Shown piece after piece: positions 17,933 to 26,761 of a DNA stretch of 64,000 bases. Positions within the stretch are counted from its first letter, which is position 1. Each line of letters starts with the position of its first letter. The DNA is taken from NCBI GenBank assembly GCA_919902505.1, contig CAKKRE010000016.1, positions 1 to 64,000 on the forward strand. The letters run 5' to 3'. Below the pieces are notes generated by a model. That model did no database searches, was not told the origin of the DNA, and was given only the letters and a program-made list of their open reading frames with translations. A program made the position numbers and the translations under genes. The stretch is from Nitrospiraceae bacterium. Its GTDB lineage: Bacteria > Nitrospirota > Nitrospiria > Nitrospirales > Nitrospiraceae.

Positions 17933-18972
17933 AATGATCCTGGTTTCTGTGATCGCTCAAGTTGTTGTTCGACGGCACGAACGACCTGTTCCGGTCGCAC
18001 GGCGGTCAGACATTCGAGGGGCACGGCACGGGCACAGTCACGGCGAAAACAGGGTCGGCATTCCACCGCATGCGACAGGACGACATGGCCCTTGCCATAG
18101 GGCCCGGTTTTGACCGGATCCGTCGGGCCGAACAGGGCCACCACCGGCGTCCCCACCGCCGCGGCGATGTGCATGGGCCCGGAATCGTTCGTCACCAACA
18201 CAGCCGCGCGACGGAGTAAACCGGGGAGCAAGCCTACAGGGGTCTGTCCTGTCAGATCAATCGCTTTCGTACGCATGAGCGCCGTCACCGCGAGCGACTC
18301 CGCCCGCTCGGCCGGCCCGCCGATCAGGACCACAGGCAGCGCATGCGCCTGAGAAAGCCGGTCTGCTGCCTCAGCAAAATGTTGCGGCGGCCAACGCTTG
18401 GTCTCCCAACGCGCGGACACGTTCATGGCAACCCAGGGTTGATGGGGGGCAACTCCGGCCCGGGACAACATGGTCTCCACGGCCTGCCGGTCTCCGGTTC
18501 GATCGACGAATTCGAACCGCGGCTGCGTTGGACGTGTCGCGCCCAGCGCCTCGGCGACGAGCAGGTAGCGATCGACCGCGTGCATGGGCGCGGGAGGAAC
18601 CGCCACCCGCTGGGTATAGAACAGCGCGCTGCCCTCCCGCGCATTGGCAAACCCGACCCGCCGGCCGCAGCCGGCCAACAGCGCCATGGCCCCGCTCCGG
18701 AAGAGTCCTTGAAGATCGACGACCAGATCGAAGCCGACCGCCCGAAGAGCAGGCACCCGACCCAACCAGCCCCTGAATCCTTCCGATACCGAACAGACCT
18801 GATCGACCCCGGCAATGACTTCCACCAGTGGCGCCCATTGCCGCTTCACCAGCCAGGTGACCTCGGCCTGGGGAAACCGCTCGCGCAACGCCGCCAGGGT
18901 CGGCATCGCATGCACGATGTCGCCCAGCGAACTCGGTTTGATCAGCAGGAGTCGGCGTACAGGATCGGTCAT
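17929..18972 (-). CDS. waaC: LPS heptosyltransferase I-type (GT9)
   Basis: 347 aa. RRLLLIKPSSLGDIVHAMPT is the WaaC-type N-terminal signature (KxSSxGD), and VLVTNDSGPMHIAAAVGTPV is the C-terminal ADP-heptose binding motif. WaaC adds the first L-glycero-D-manno-heptose to Kdo2-lipid A at the inner face of the cytoplasmic membrane. Cys-rich SHAVECRPCFRRDCARAVP near residue 310 resembles the other GT9 proteins here. It lies 17 nt downstream of the waaF-gmhB fusion and overlaps the next gene, matching a core-assembly operon. Assignment to WaaC rather than another GT9 rests on the KPSSLGD motif. Confidence 0.85.
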   Translation of the reverse strand: MTDPVRRLLLIKPSSLGDIVHAMPTLAALRERFPQAEVTWLVKRQWAPLVEVIAGVDQVCSVSEGFRGWLGRVPALRAVGFDLVVDLQGLFRSGAMALLAGCGRRVGFANAREGSALFYTQRVAVPPAPMHAVDRYLLVAEALGATRPTQPRFEFVDRTGDRQAVETMLSRAGVAPHQPWVAMNVSARWETKRWPPQHFAEAADRLSQAHALPVVLIGGPAERAESLAVTALMRTKAIDLTGQTPVGLLPGLLRRAAVLVTNDSGPMHIAAAVGTPVVALFGPTDPVKTGPYGKGHVVLSHAVECRPCFRRDCARAVPLECLTAVRPEQVVRAVEQQLERSQKPGSL

Positions 18973-18989
18973 TCGGCCACCAGAAATGA

Positions 18990-20681
18990 TCAGCGCTGCA
19001 GGTCGGCGGCAGGCCTGTGCGTCGCATGGGCGACGATCCAGTCCACCGCCTGCGACAACCCCTCGGCCACATAGTCAGGAGGCAGATCGCGCGCCGTCAA
19101 GTCGGCCAGGGCCTCCGCACCGGACGGGCCGGTCATCACCAACAGGCTCTGCGCCCCCACCTGCTTGGCCAATTCGACATCACGAACACTGTCCCCGATC
19201 ACATAGGCGCGGCTCAGGTCCACCTGCAATTCGGCATGGGCCCGGTCGATCATGCCCCGGGCCGGTTTGCGACAATTGCAGTGATCGTCGGGATGGTGGG
19301 GACAAAAATACAATCCGTCGAGCGTCACCCCGTCCTCAGCCAGCACCAGCCGCAACTTGCTGTGAATCGCTTCAAGATCCCTTGAGGTAAAATATCCCCG
19401 GCCCAGCCCGGACTGATTCGTGACGACGACCAGGCGCGCCCCGGCCTGTTTCAACCTGGCCAACGCCGCCCCCACGCCGGGCAACACCGTGAAATCATCA
19501 GGAGACTTCACATATCCCGTATCCACATTCAAGGTGCCGTCACGATCGAGAAACACCGTGACTCCCGCCAGCGAGGTGGGAGAGCGGCGTGACATCGACG
19601 GCGTAGGGTCGGGCGTCGGAAGAGGGGTCACCAGCGGCAAATGCTGCACTGCGGCATCGTACACCTGCTCCACCGTCACCCCCGTCATGCACCGGTGATC
19701 GATGGGACATTCCCGCAAGAGACAGGGCGCACAGGATACCGGTTGCCGGACCAGCTTGGCATCGACGCCGAACGGCGAGGTCGTCTGCCAATCGGTCGGG
19801 CCGAACACGGCGACCAGCGGAACCTTGAAGGCGGCCGCGACGTGCATGGGCCCCGTGTCGTTCGTCAGAAACAACTGGCACCGCTTCACGAGCGCCATCA
19901 ATTCTCGCACCGTGGTCTGCCCGGAACAGACGACCGTGCGGGTCTTGATCTGTTCGGCGATGGCTTTCCCCAACGGTTCCTCACCCTTGGCTCCCAGGAT
20001 CGCCACGCCGACTCTGGCGCCCGATCGATCCTGCGCATCCTTGACCACACGGTTGACGACCTCGGCGTACCGATCCGGCAACCATCGCTTGGCCTGGCCA
20101 TAGGTCGAGCCGGGGTTCACCCCGATCACCGGATCCGAAGGCCCGATTCCGGCATCCGCCAACCGCCCGGTGATCAACGCCGATTCATCCGGCGTGACAA
20201 ACAGACGAGGCGCAGGCGCAGGACCCTGCCCACCCAGCGGCTTCAGGAGACCCCAATAGTACTCGACCTGATGCCGTTGCGCGGTGCGTGGCGGCACTGC
20301 CACCGGGTCGGTCAGCAACAGCGTTCGCCCGTCCGTCGCGTATCCGAATCGTCTGGGAATGCCCGCCAGGAAACTGATCAGCGCCGCCTCGAAGGCATTC
20401 TGAAACAGGATGGCCAGATCGAATCGGTGACGGCGCAACACACCGGCGAGCGTCCATTTCCCAACCAGCCCCGCATGGCGGCCCCGATCGTCATACACCA
20501 GCGTCCGGTTCACCGCCGGATGTTGCGCCAGCAGATCCGCAATGCCGGGCTTCACCAGCAGGGTAATCTCGGCCTGCGGGAACAGGGTGCGCACCTGGCT
20601 CAGGGCCGGTTCGCACATGACGGCATCCCCGAGCCAATTGGGACCGCGGACAACAATGCGACGGATGCCTTCCTTACGCAT
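18990..20681 (-). CDS. waaF-gmhB: Fused heptosyltransferase II (WaaF) and heptose-1,7-bisphosphate phosphatase (GmhB)
   Basis: 563 aa from the ATG at 20681 (MRKEGIRRIVVRGPNWLGDA), overlapping the lpxK end by 8 nt. Residues 1 to about 345 are a GT9 enzyme: VRGPNWLGDAVMCEPALS is the WaaF signature and TNDTGPMHVAAAFKVPLVAV the donor site. A Pro-rich linker (PLPTPDPTPSMSRR) leads to a HAD-type phosphatase from about 370: FLDRDGTLN (nucleophile Asp), VVTNQSG, and CPHHPDDHCNCRKPARG, the zinc loop of GmhB. GmhB removes the C7 phosphate on the way to ADP-heptose and WaaF attaches the second heptose, so both steps of one pathway are joined in one chain. No frameshift separates the halves. Confidence 0.9.
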   Translation of the reverse strand: MRKEGIRRIVVRGPNWLGDAVMCEPALSQVRTLFPQAEITLLVKPGIADLLAQHPAVNRTLVYDDRGRHAGLVGKWTLAGVLRRHRFDLAILFQNAFEAALISFLAGIPRRFGYATDGRTLLLTDPVAVPPRTAQRHQVEYYWGLLKPLGGQGPAPAPRLFVTPDESALITGRLADAGIGPSDPVIGVNPGSTYGQAKRWLPDRYAEVVNRVVKDAQDRSGARVGVAILGAKGEEPLGKAIAEQIKTRTVVCSGQTTVRELMALVKRCQLFLTNDTGPMHVAAAFKVPLVAVFGPTDWQTTSPFGVDAKLVRQPVSCAPCLLRECPIDHRCMTGVTVEQVYDAAVQHLPLVTPLPTPDPTPSMSRRSPTSLAGVTVFLDRDGTLNVDTGYVKSPDDFTVLPGVGAALARLKQAGARLVVVTNQSGLGRGYFTSRDLEAIHSKLRLVLAEDGVTLDGLYFCPHHPDDHCNCRKPARGMIDRAHAELQVDLSRAYVIGDSVRDVELAKQVGAQSLLVMTGPSGAEALADLTARDLPPDYVAEGLSQAVDWIVAHATHRPAADLQR

Positions 20682-21756
20682 GGCCGCCCGTCCTGCCTGG
20701 TGCTGAGTCGAGTCGCAACAATCGCTCCAACTCCTCCTGCCCCGACACAATTTCGGTGCGGAGTCTCACGGCCCAGCAGGCATCCTCCGCAACTAACAAC
20801 GGCGTAACCTTGTCGGCATCTTTCTCCGTCGTCACCAGCAGATCGGCGCCACAGGTTTTCGCCTTGGCTCGAATGCTGTCCATCATGCCACGGGTATAGT
20901 GCACATGATCGGGAAATGCCAGCATCTCAATCATGATGATACCCAATCCGGCCACCAGGGCGCGAAAGGACTCGGCGTTGCCGATCCCGCTGAAGAGCAC
21001 GGCCGACCGGCCGCGAAACGCATCCAACGGAAGCCGTTCGCCCGTCCCCACGCGCCGGAACTCCTCCGCCCGGAATCCCACACGCACCGGTGGCGGAAGC
21101 GAACCACAAGCCTGTAGCAAAGGATGCCAGACCGACTCCCCTCCATCCGCTTCATCGACCCGGGTGATCAGGATGGCCGAGGCGCGCACCGCCGCCGAAA
21201 GCGGCTCCCGTAAACGTCCGATCGGCAATGCCGCCTGGATACCCGCAGGATCCGTCGCATCCACCAGCAGCAAATTCAGATCGCGATGGAGCTGGACATG
21301 CTGAAACCCGTCGTCCAGCACAAAACAATCCACCGGCAGTCGCTCCAAGACCCATTGGCCGAGCGCATACCGGTCCGCCCCCACCGCCACGACGGCCTGA
21401 GGGCAACGGCGCGCGATCAGATAGGGCTCGTCTCCGGCTTCCTCCGGCCCCACCAACACCTGTTGCCCATCGGAGACCAGCAATTGGGGAGCCCTGCTGC
21501 GACGCCGATACCCGCGGCTCAGAATCGCGACGCGCTTTCCTTGCGCCGTCAGTCGCTCCACCAGGTACATGACGACCGGCGTTTTGCCTGTGCCCCCGAC
21601 CGTGAGATTCCCGACGCTGATCACGGGGCGAGGTAACCGACGCGTGGGGAACCAACCGTGTGCGTAAGACCACAGGCGAAACCTGGCTGCGAGTTCGTAG
21701 GGATACCCGAGCCACCGCAACCAGGACTGCAGCCCTCTCGACATGGTCGCCACCAT
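20674..21756 (-). CDS. lpxK: Tetraacyldisaccharide 4'-kinase
   Basis: 360 aa. The start ATG at 21756 shares its A with the kdtA stop codon (TGATG), a sign of translational coupling; a long in-frame extension upstream lies inside kdtA. LpxK phosphorylates the 4' position of the lipid A disaccharide at the inner membrane. Visible are PVISVGNLTVGGTGKTPVV with the P-loop GGTGKT, SRGYRRRS, and VLDDGFQHVQLHRDLNLLLV, which carries the catalytic Asp-His pair region. An N-terminal hydrophobic/amphipathic helix (SWLRWLGYPYELAARFRLW) fits membrane association. Neighbours kdtA, msbA and lpxB confirm the pathway. Confidence 0.95.
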   Translation of the reverse strand: MVATMSRGLQSWLRWLGYPYELAARFRLWSYAHGWFPTRRLPRPVISVGNLTVGGTGKTPVVMYLVERLTAQGKRVAILSRGYRRRSRAPQLLVSDGQQVLVGPEEAGDEPYLIARRCPQAVVAVGADRYALGQWVLERLPVDCFVLDDGFQHVQLHRDLNLLLVDATDPAGIQAALPIGRLREPLSAAVRASAILITRVDEADGGESVWHPLLQACGSLPPPVRVGFRAEEFRRVGTGERLPLDAFRGRSAVLFSGIGNAESFRALVAGLGIIMIEMLAFPDHVHYTRGMMDSIRAKAKTCGADLLVTTEKDADKVTPLLVAEDACWAVRLRTEIVSGQEELERLLRLDSAPGRTGGHA

Positions 21757-23111
21757 CACGATTGCCGACTCGACAACTCTCGTTCCTGCCCAACTCGCGC
21801 GTCCTTCGGAGTCTCTCGTCCCGGCAGAAAGGTGGCAATAATGTCCGCGCTGCGCTGGAGCGCGCCCTGGTTGTCCGCCACGACCTGCTGCGCCGCCTGC
21901 CCCATCCGCTGCAACGCGGCAGGATCGCGAAGGAGCGCTCGCAAACCCTGCGCGAGGTCCGGTTCGTCCTGTACCACCAGTCCTCCTTGCGCATTCACCA
22001 GGAGCGACGCCACTTCGGCACAATGGTCGGTATGCGGACCGAACAGCACCGGCTTTCCCCAAACCGCCGGTTCCAAAAGATTATGCCCTCCCACCGGCGC
22101 CAGGGTGCCCCCGACAAAGGCCACCACCGCATCTCGATACAACAGGGCCAATTCCCCGCGCGTATCCAGGACCAACACCCGCGCGCCCATGCCCGCCATC
22201 GGTTCTTGCCTGCCTGTGCTACGCCGCGCCACCGTGAGGCCTTTCGCCTGGATCATCTGCTCCACCTGCGCCGCCCGTTCGATATGGCGGGGGGCCAGGA
22301 CCAAGCGGAGCTCGGGGAACTCAGGACTCAGAGTCTGATAGGCGCCGACGATCGCTTCTTCCTCGCCGGGATGTGTGCTTCCGGCCACCAGCAACAGTTC
22401 CCGGTCGGTCAGCCCGAGCGCCGCTTTCGACACGGCCGTGCCGCCGGCGGCAGCCTGCGGAACCGGTTGATCGAACTTGATGTTGCCGGTGCATCGAACC
22501 CGTGACGGCTCGGCCCCTAAGTCGATCATGCGCTGCGCATCCCGCTCCGATTGCATGAGGCAGCAGCTGATCATGTTCAGCATGGTCCGGTAGAAATCCC
22601 GGATCACCGGCAGGCGTTGCCGCTCAAAGGAACGGGTGGATAATCGGCCGTTGACCAGAATCGACGGCACATTCCGCCGCCGCAAGTTCCGCAGGATATT
22701 CGGCCAGAGTTCCGTCTCGACAAAAATATACAGACTCGGCTTGAGACGGTCGATCGCCTGATTGACGACCCAGGGAAAATCCAGCGGCGCGTACCGGTGT
22801 TCGGCCACTCCCTCCAGACGCTGCTCCACCGCCTCACGCCCGGTTTCGGTGACGGTTGAAACGACGAGCCTTGCCTCGGGATACCGCCGACGCAAATCCC
22901 GCACAAGCGGCGCCACGGCCACCACCTCGCCCAAAGACACGGCATGAATCCAGATACAGTCCGACCTGCCGGCTGGCTCAGAGACGGGCGTCTCCGCCCG
23001 CAGTCCCAGCCGCTGGGGCAACCCGCGACGACAACGCTGCTTGGCCAACAGGACGAACAGGATAATCGGGGAAACCAGGAGCAGAAGACTGTTATAGAGC
23101 AGATACCACAT
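21756..23111 (-). CDS. kdtA: 3-deoxy-D-manno-octulosonate (Kdo) transferase
   Basis: 451 aa from the ATG at 23111, which overlaps the stop codon of the acyltransferase gene (TGATG). KdtA/WaaA moves Kdo from CMP-Kdo to lipid IVA. An N-terminal membrane anchor (YLLYNSLLLLVSPIILFVLL) is followed by WIHAVSLGEVVAVAPLV with the catalytic Glu, STVTETGREAV, FVETELWPN and LVAGSTHPGEE, all family signatures. The C-terminal part contains VGGTLAPVGGHNLLEPAVWG for CMP binding. Whether it adds one or two Kdo residues cannot be read from the sequence. Confidence 0.95.
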   Translation of the reverse strand: MWYLLYNSLLLLVSPIILFVLLAKQRCRRGLPQRLGLRAETPVSEPAGRSDCIWIHAVSLGEVVAVAPLVRDLRRRYPEARLVVSTVTETGREAVEQRLEGVAEHRYAPLDFPWVVNQAIDRLKPSLYIFVETELWPNILRNLRRRNVPSILVNGRLSTRSFERQRLPVIRDFYRTMLNMISCCLMQSERDAQRMIDLGAEPSRVRCTGNIKFDQPVPQAAAGGTAVSKAALGLTDRELLLVAGSTHPGEEEAIVGAYQTLSPEFPELRLVLAPRHIERAAQVEQMIQAKGLTVARRSTGRQEPMAGMGARVLVLDTRGELALLYRDAVVAFVGGTLAPVGGHNLLEPAVWGKPVLFGPHTDHCAEVASLLVNAQGGLVVQDEPDLAQGLRALLRDPAALQRMGQAAQQVVADNQGALQRSADIIATFLPGRETPKDARVGQERELSSRQS

Positions 23112-23841
23112 CACGGACCAGCCCGCAGGACGGCCTCATCGGCCTCGATCGTCATGCGGTTCAGCGTGTCTTCCAACTCCCGGCGGAAACGCTCGAGGTC
23201 GTCGGACGAGGCGTCGGGCGGCACGCTGATCGGCGGCCCCAGGAGAAAGAGGCCCCGTGAGAACGGATAGGGCATGATGAACCGGTCCCAGCTCGCGAAG
23301 AGTTTTTTTTTGAGCAGCCAAAGGCCATCGGGATGATCGGCAGGCCGGTGGCCCTCGCCAACTGCACCACGCCCACCTTGGCAGCCTGACGCGGGCCCTT
23401 CGGTCCGTCCGGCGTCAATACGAGATTGCCGCCGGACCGCCCGAGGCGAATCAGCTGTCGAAACGCTTCCGCCCCCCCTCTGGTGCTGGATCCGCGAACG
23501 GCGTCCAACCCGAACCGTGCCACGATGCGACGGATCAGTTCCCCGTCGCGATGCTGACTGATCAACACATGGGCTTCAAGCCCAGGAATGGCCAGCGGCA
23601 TCATCAATTGTTGCGCATGCCAGAAGGCCAGAATCACCCGCTTCTCTGCTGTAAATAACCGGGTCACATGCTCCAAGCCTTCCGTGCGCCAGGTCATCGT
23701 GCGGCGCAGCATCTGAATGATCCGGTAGCCGACGGGTGGCACCACCGCAACCTTGAGCACGTTGACGACCCGCTTCAGCAACGGCTGTGGCTGAGGAGCC
23801 GCCGCTGATCGATCAGTTGTCATAGGACTGCCATCCCTCAC
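23111..23841 (-). CDS. DUF374 lysophospholipid acyltransferase-like protein, frameshifted in an A9 run
   Basis: The reading frame is intact from 23841 to a run of nine T on the plus strand (23303-23311), after which the predicted protein turns into a low-complexity tail that stops at 23161. Adding one base to the run restores a frame that continues SKKKLFASWDRFIMPYPF and ends with a TGA overlapping the kdtA ATG, exactly as at the kdtA/lpxK junction; the restored protein is 243 aa. Family motifs FWHAQQLMMP (with the acyltransferase His), SQHRDGELI, RGSSTRGG and LTPDGPKGP are present. DUF374 proteins sit between msbA and kdtA in many LPS clusters and probably acylate lipid A precursors. A sequencing error, polymerase slippage or a real mutation are all possible. 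Confidence 0.8.
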
Positions 23842-23855
23842 CTTTACCTGCGTCC

Positions 23856-25592
23856 TTACTCCGAGATCGCATCGGCAAACTGCATCGCATGCAGGCGCTT
23901 ATACATGCCGCCCTTGCGCAGGAGCTCTTCGTGCGAACCCACTTCCGCAACCCTCCCCCTGTCCAGGACCACGATGCGAGTGGCATTCTGAATAGTCGAC
24001 AACCGGTGAGCCACCACCAGAGTCGTCCGGTTCTTCATCAAATTGCCCAAGGCCAGCTGCACGATCCGCTCGGACTGGGTATCCAGAGCCGACGTGGCTT
24101 CATCCAAAATCAAGATCGGCGGGTCACGGAGAATCGCCCGCGCAATGGCCAGACGCTGCCGTTCGCCGCCGGACAACTTCAGCCCGCGTTCTCCGATCAA
24201 CGTGTCGTACCCATCCGGCATCCGGACGATGAACTCGTGCGCGTAGGCCAGCTGCGCGGCTCGCGTCACATCCTCCGACGTCGCGCCCTGCCGTCCATAC
24301 GCGATGTTATTGCGGACCGTGTCGTCGAACAGCACGACTTCCTGCGACACGATCCCGATCTGTCCCCGCACCGAACGCAGGCTGCAGGTCAAGAGATCCA
24401 CCCCATCGATGAGAATCTTCCCGCCGGTGGGATCGTAAAATCTCGGCAAGAGACTGACTAAGGTGGTCTTTCCACTCCCGCTGCTGCCGACAAAGGCAAT
24501 GACCTCACCGGCCCGAATCGTCAAATCGATGCCCATCAACGCGGCATCACCCTGCCCCTCGTACCGGAACGCCACCTGCTGAAACTCGAGAGACCGGGTG
24601 ATCGCCGGCAACTCTGTATTTCCGCCGCTGGCATCCTGCTCGTTTGGAAGATCGAGTACATCAAACACCCGCTCGGCAGCGGCCAGCGCCTGCTGCACCG
24701 TATTATTGGCGCCCGACAATCTTCGAATCGGCGTGTAGGCCATGAACATCGCCGCCAGGAACGAGAAGAATGCGCCGGGGGTCATCTCGTCATGAATGAC
24801 CAGATACCCACCATACCAGATAATGCCCGCCACACCGAGCACACCGATGACCTCCATATGGGAAGCCCCGAGGGACGAGACCTGGATGGCCTTCATGGTG
24901 GTGTGAATGAAGGCGTCGTTGCTCTGGCGAAACCGCTTGGCCTCTTCGTCTTCCCGGCCGAACGACTTCACCATCCGAATCCCGGCAAGCGTCTCTTGCA
25001 GCGTCGAGGCCATGTCACCCATGCGTTCCTGCCCGCGCGTAGCCAGACTCCTCAAGCGCCGTCCCATGCGCGCCATGGTCACCACAGACAGCGGCACGAC
25101 AATCATGGACACCGCCGCCAGTTTCCAGTTCTGGTAAATGATCACGCCGATCATGGCCAGAAAGGTCAGCCCCTGCTGGAATAAATCTTTCAGCACACCG
25201 GTCACGGCGTTGGCCATCTGGTTGACGTCGTTGATGACTCGCGAGACCAACCGACCCGACGTATTCGTGTCGTGGAAGTGAACCGGCAATCGAACGAGCT
25301 TGGAAAAAAGCTGCTCCCTAATGTCGCCGATGACCTGGTTCCCGACATAGTTCATGAGATAATTCTGCCCGTAGTTGAACACGCCCTTGAACACCGCCAC
25401 CGCCAGGATCGCGATAGGAAGCACGAGCAGCAGGCTTTCATCCTTGCTGATAAACAGGCCGTCGAGGACCGGGCGCACCAGCCAGGCATAGGCGGCGGAG
25501 AGTCCGGCCACGAGCAGCGCGCACAGAAACGCAGCCCCCAGTCGAAACCGGTAGGGATCGAGATATTTGAGCAGGCGGAGATACTGTTTCAT
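23856..25592 (-). CDS. msbA: Lipid A export ATP-binding/permease protein
   Basis: 578 aa from the ATG at 25592, whose ATGA overlaps the lpxB stop; a start three codons earlier is possible. The N-terminal half has six membrane spans (ABC exporter type I) and the C-terminal half the ATPase: Walker A GSSGSGKTT, Q-loop VSQEVVLF, signature LSGGERQRLAIARAI, Walker B ILILDEATSALD and H-loop VAHRLST. MsbA flips the lipid A-core across the inner membrane as a homodimer. Gene order lpxB-msbA-acyltransferase-kdtA-lpxK supports a lipid A rather than a drug-export role. Confidence 0.93.
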   Translation of the reverse strand: MKQYLRLLKYLDPYRFRLGAAFLCALLVAGLSAAYAWLVRPVLDGLFISKDESLLLVLPIAILAVAVFKGVFNYGQNYLMNYVGNQVIGDIREQLFSKLVRLPVHFHDTNTSGRLVSRVINDVNQMANAVTGVLKDLFQQGLTFLAMIGVIIYQNWKLAAVSMIVVPLSVVTMARMGRRLRSLATRGQERMGDMASTLQETLAGIRMVKSFGREDEEAKRFRQSNDAFIHTTMKAIQVSSLGASHMEVIGVLGVAGIIWYGGYLVIHDEMTPGAFFSFLAAMFMAYTPIRRLSGANNTVQQALAAAERVFDVLDLPNEQDASGGNTELPAITRSLEFQQVAFRYEGQGDAALMGIDLTIRAGEVIAFVGSSGSGKTTLVSLLPRFYDPTGGKILIDGVDLLTCSLRSVRGQIGIVSQEVVLFDDTVRNNIAYGRQGATSEDVTRAAQLAYAHEFIVRMPDGYDTLIGERGLKLSGGERQRLAIARAILRDPPILILDEATSALDTQSERIVQLALGNLMKNRTTLVVAHRLSTIQNATRIVVLDRGRVAEVGSHEELLRKGGMYKRLHAMQFADAISE

Positions 25593-26722
25593 GCGCGACA
25601 CTCGGCCAGGACGGCTTCCGCGGCACGACGCGACGCACCGGGAGTGCCCAGCGCCCGGCGTACCGTCAGAAGCGCGGCCTTCATCTCCTCATACGCACGA
25701 GGATCTCCCAAGAGCCGTTCGGTTTCCTGCACGAGCCGCTCCGGTGTCGCCTCATCGTGAATCAATTCCGGTACAATTCCCCGTCCTGCGACCAGATTCG
25801 CGAGACCGATCCAGGGCACCCGAATCAAGAGACGGGCCAACCGATAGGTGAGCCAGGAGGAAGCCCGGTAAAACAAAATCATGGGCGTTCCCACGACCGC
25901 AGCCTGCAAAGTGGACGTGCCGGACTTGACGACCAGCAGATCCGATGCCGCCATGACCTCACTGGCTTGATTCCGAAAGATCCGAATGGGAACCGGACTC
26001 TCCTTTAAGAGATCGGCCAAAAACTGGTCCTGGATCGACGATGCCTGGGCCAGGATGAACTGAATCGCCGGATGCCGTTCCGCAAGCCGCTTCACCGTCT
26101 CCAAGAGGAGCGGAATATGCTCGAGCAGTTCGCCTTTTCGACTGCCCGGAAACAAGCCGATCACGGGGCCTGCATCCGACAGTCCGAACTGCCGGCGCAA
26201 GGCCTGCCGATCGTACGACGGCGCGACTTCGTCGAGCAGCGGATTGCCGACAAACGTACACCGCACGCCGGCCTTTTTGTAGAGTGGCTCCTCGAACGGC
26301 AGAATTGCGAGCACATGATCCACGCGCTGCTGGATCCAGCGCATCCGCCCCCGCCGCCAGGCCCATACTTGCGGCGCGATGTAGTAGAGCACTTTGAGAC
26401 CGCAGGCCCTGGCCACTCGCGCAAAATGAAAATTGAGGCCGGGGTTGTCGATCAACACGACGAGATCCCAGCGTTCACCCTTGATCAGTGTCCGGATACG
26501 CGAAATCCGCTGCAGCATCGTTTTGACGGCTGACAGGCCGATGAGCCCCATCACATCCAGCTGGGGAATATCTTTCACGAGTTCCGCGCCTGCCGCCCGC
26601 ATCGACGCGCCGCCGACACCCACAATCTGAATGGCGGGAGACAGCTCCTTGAGCGCCTTGACCAAGTGCGCTCCATGGAGGTCGCCGGAAGCCTCGCCGG
26701 TGACGATTAAGATGCGCGGCAT
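25589..26722 (-). CDS. lpxB: Lipid-A-disaccharide synthase
   Basis: 377 aa, normal length. It is a GT19 enzyme that joins UDP-2,3-diacylglucosamine and 2,3-diacylglucosamine-1-phosphate. The start MPRILIVTGEASGDLHGAHL and the following VGVGGASMRAAGAELV are diagnostic, as are DNPGLNFHFARVARA, YYIAPQVWAWRRGRM and GLFPGSRKGELLEHIPLLL. The substrate comes from LpxI (27936-28778), also in this operon. The end of the gene overlaps msbA by 4 nt. Confidence 0.96.
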   Translation of the reverse strand: MPRILIVTGEASGDLHGAHLVKALKELSPAIQIVGVGGASMRAAGAELVKDIPQLDVMGLIGLSAVKTMLQRISRIRTLIKGERWDLVVLIDNPGLNFHFARVARACGLKVLYYIAPQVWAWRRGRMRWIQQRVDHVLAILPFEEPLYKKAGVRCTFVGNPLLDEVAPSYDRQALRRQFGLSDAGPVIGLFPGSRKGELLEHIPLLLETVKRLAERHPAIQFILAQASSIQDQFLADLLKESPVPIRIFRNQASEVMAASDLLVVKSGTSTLQAAVVGTPMILFYRASSWLTYRLARLLIRVPWIGLANLVAGRGIVPELIHDEATPERLVQETERLLGDPRAYEEMKAALLTVRRALGTPGASRRAAEAVLAECRA

Positions 26723-26761
26723 GCTGCTCGTCTCGTGCAGATCGGCACAGAGGTCATACCC

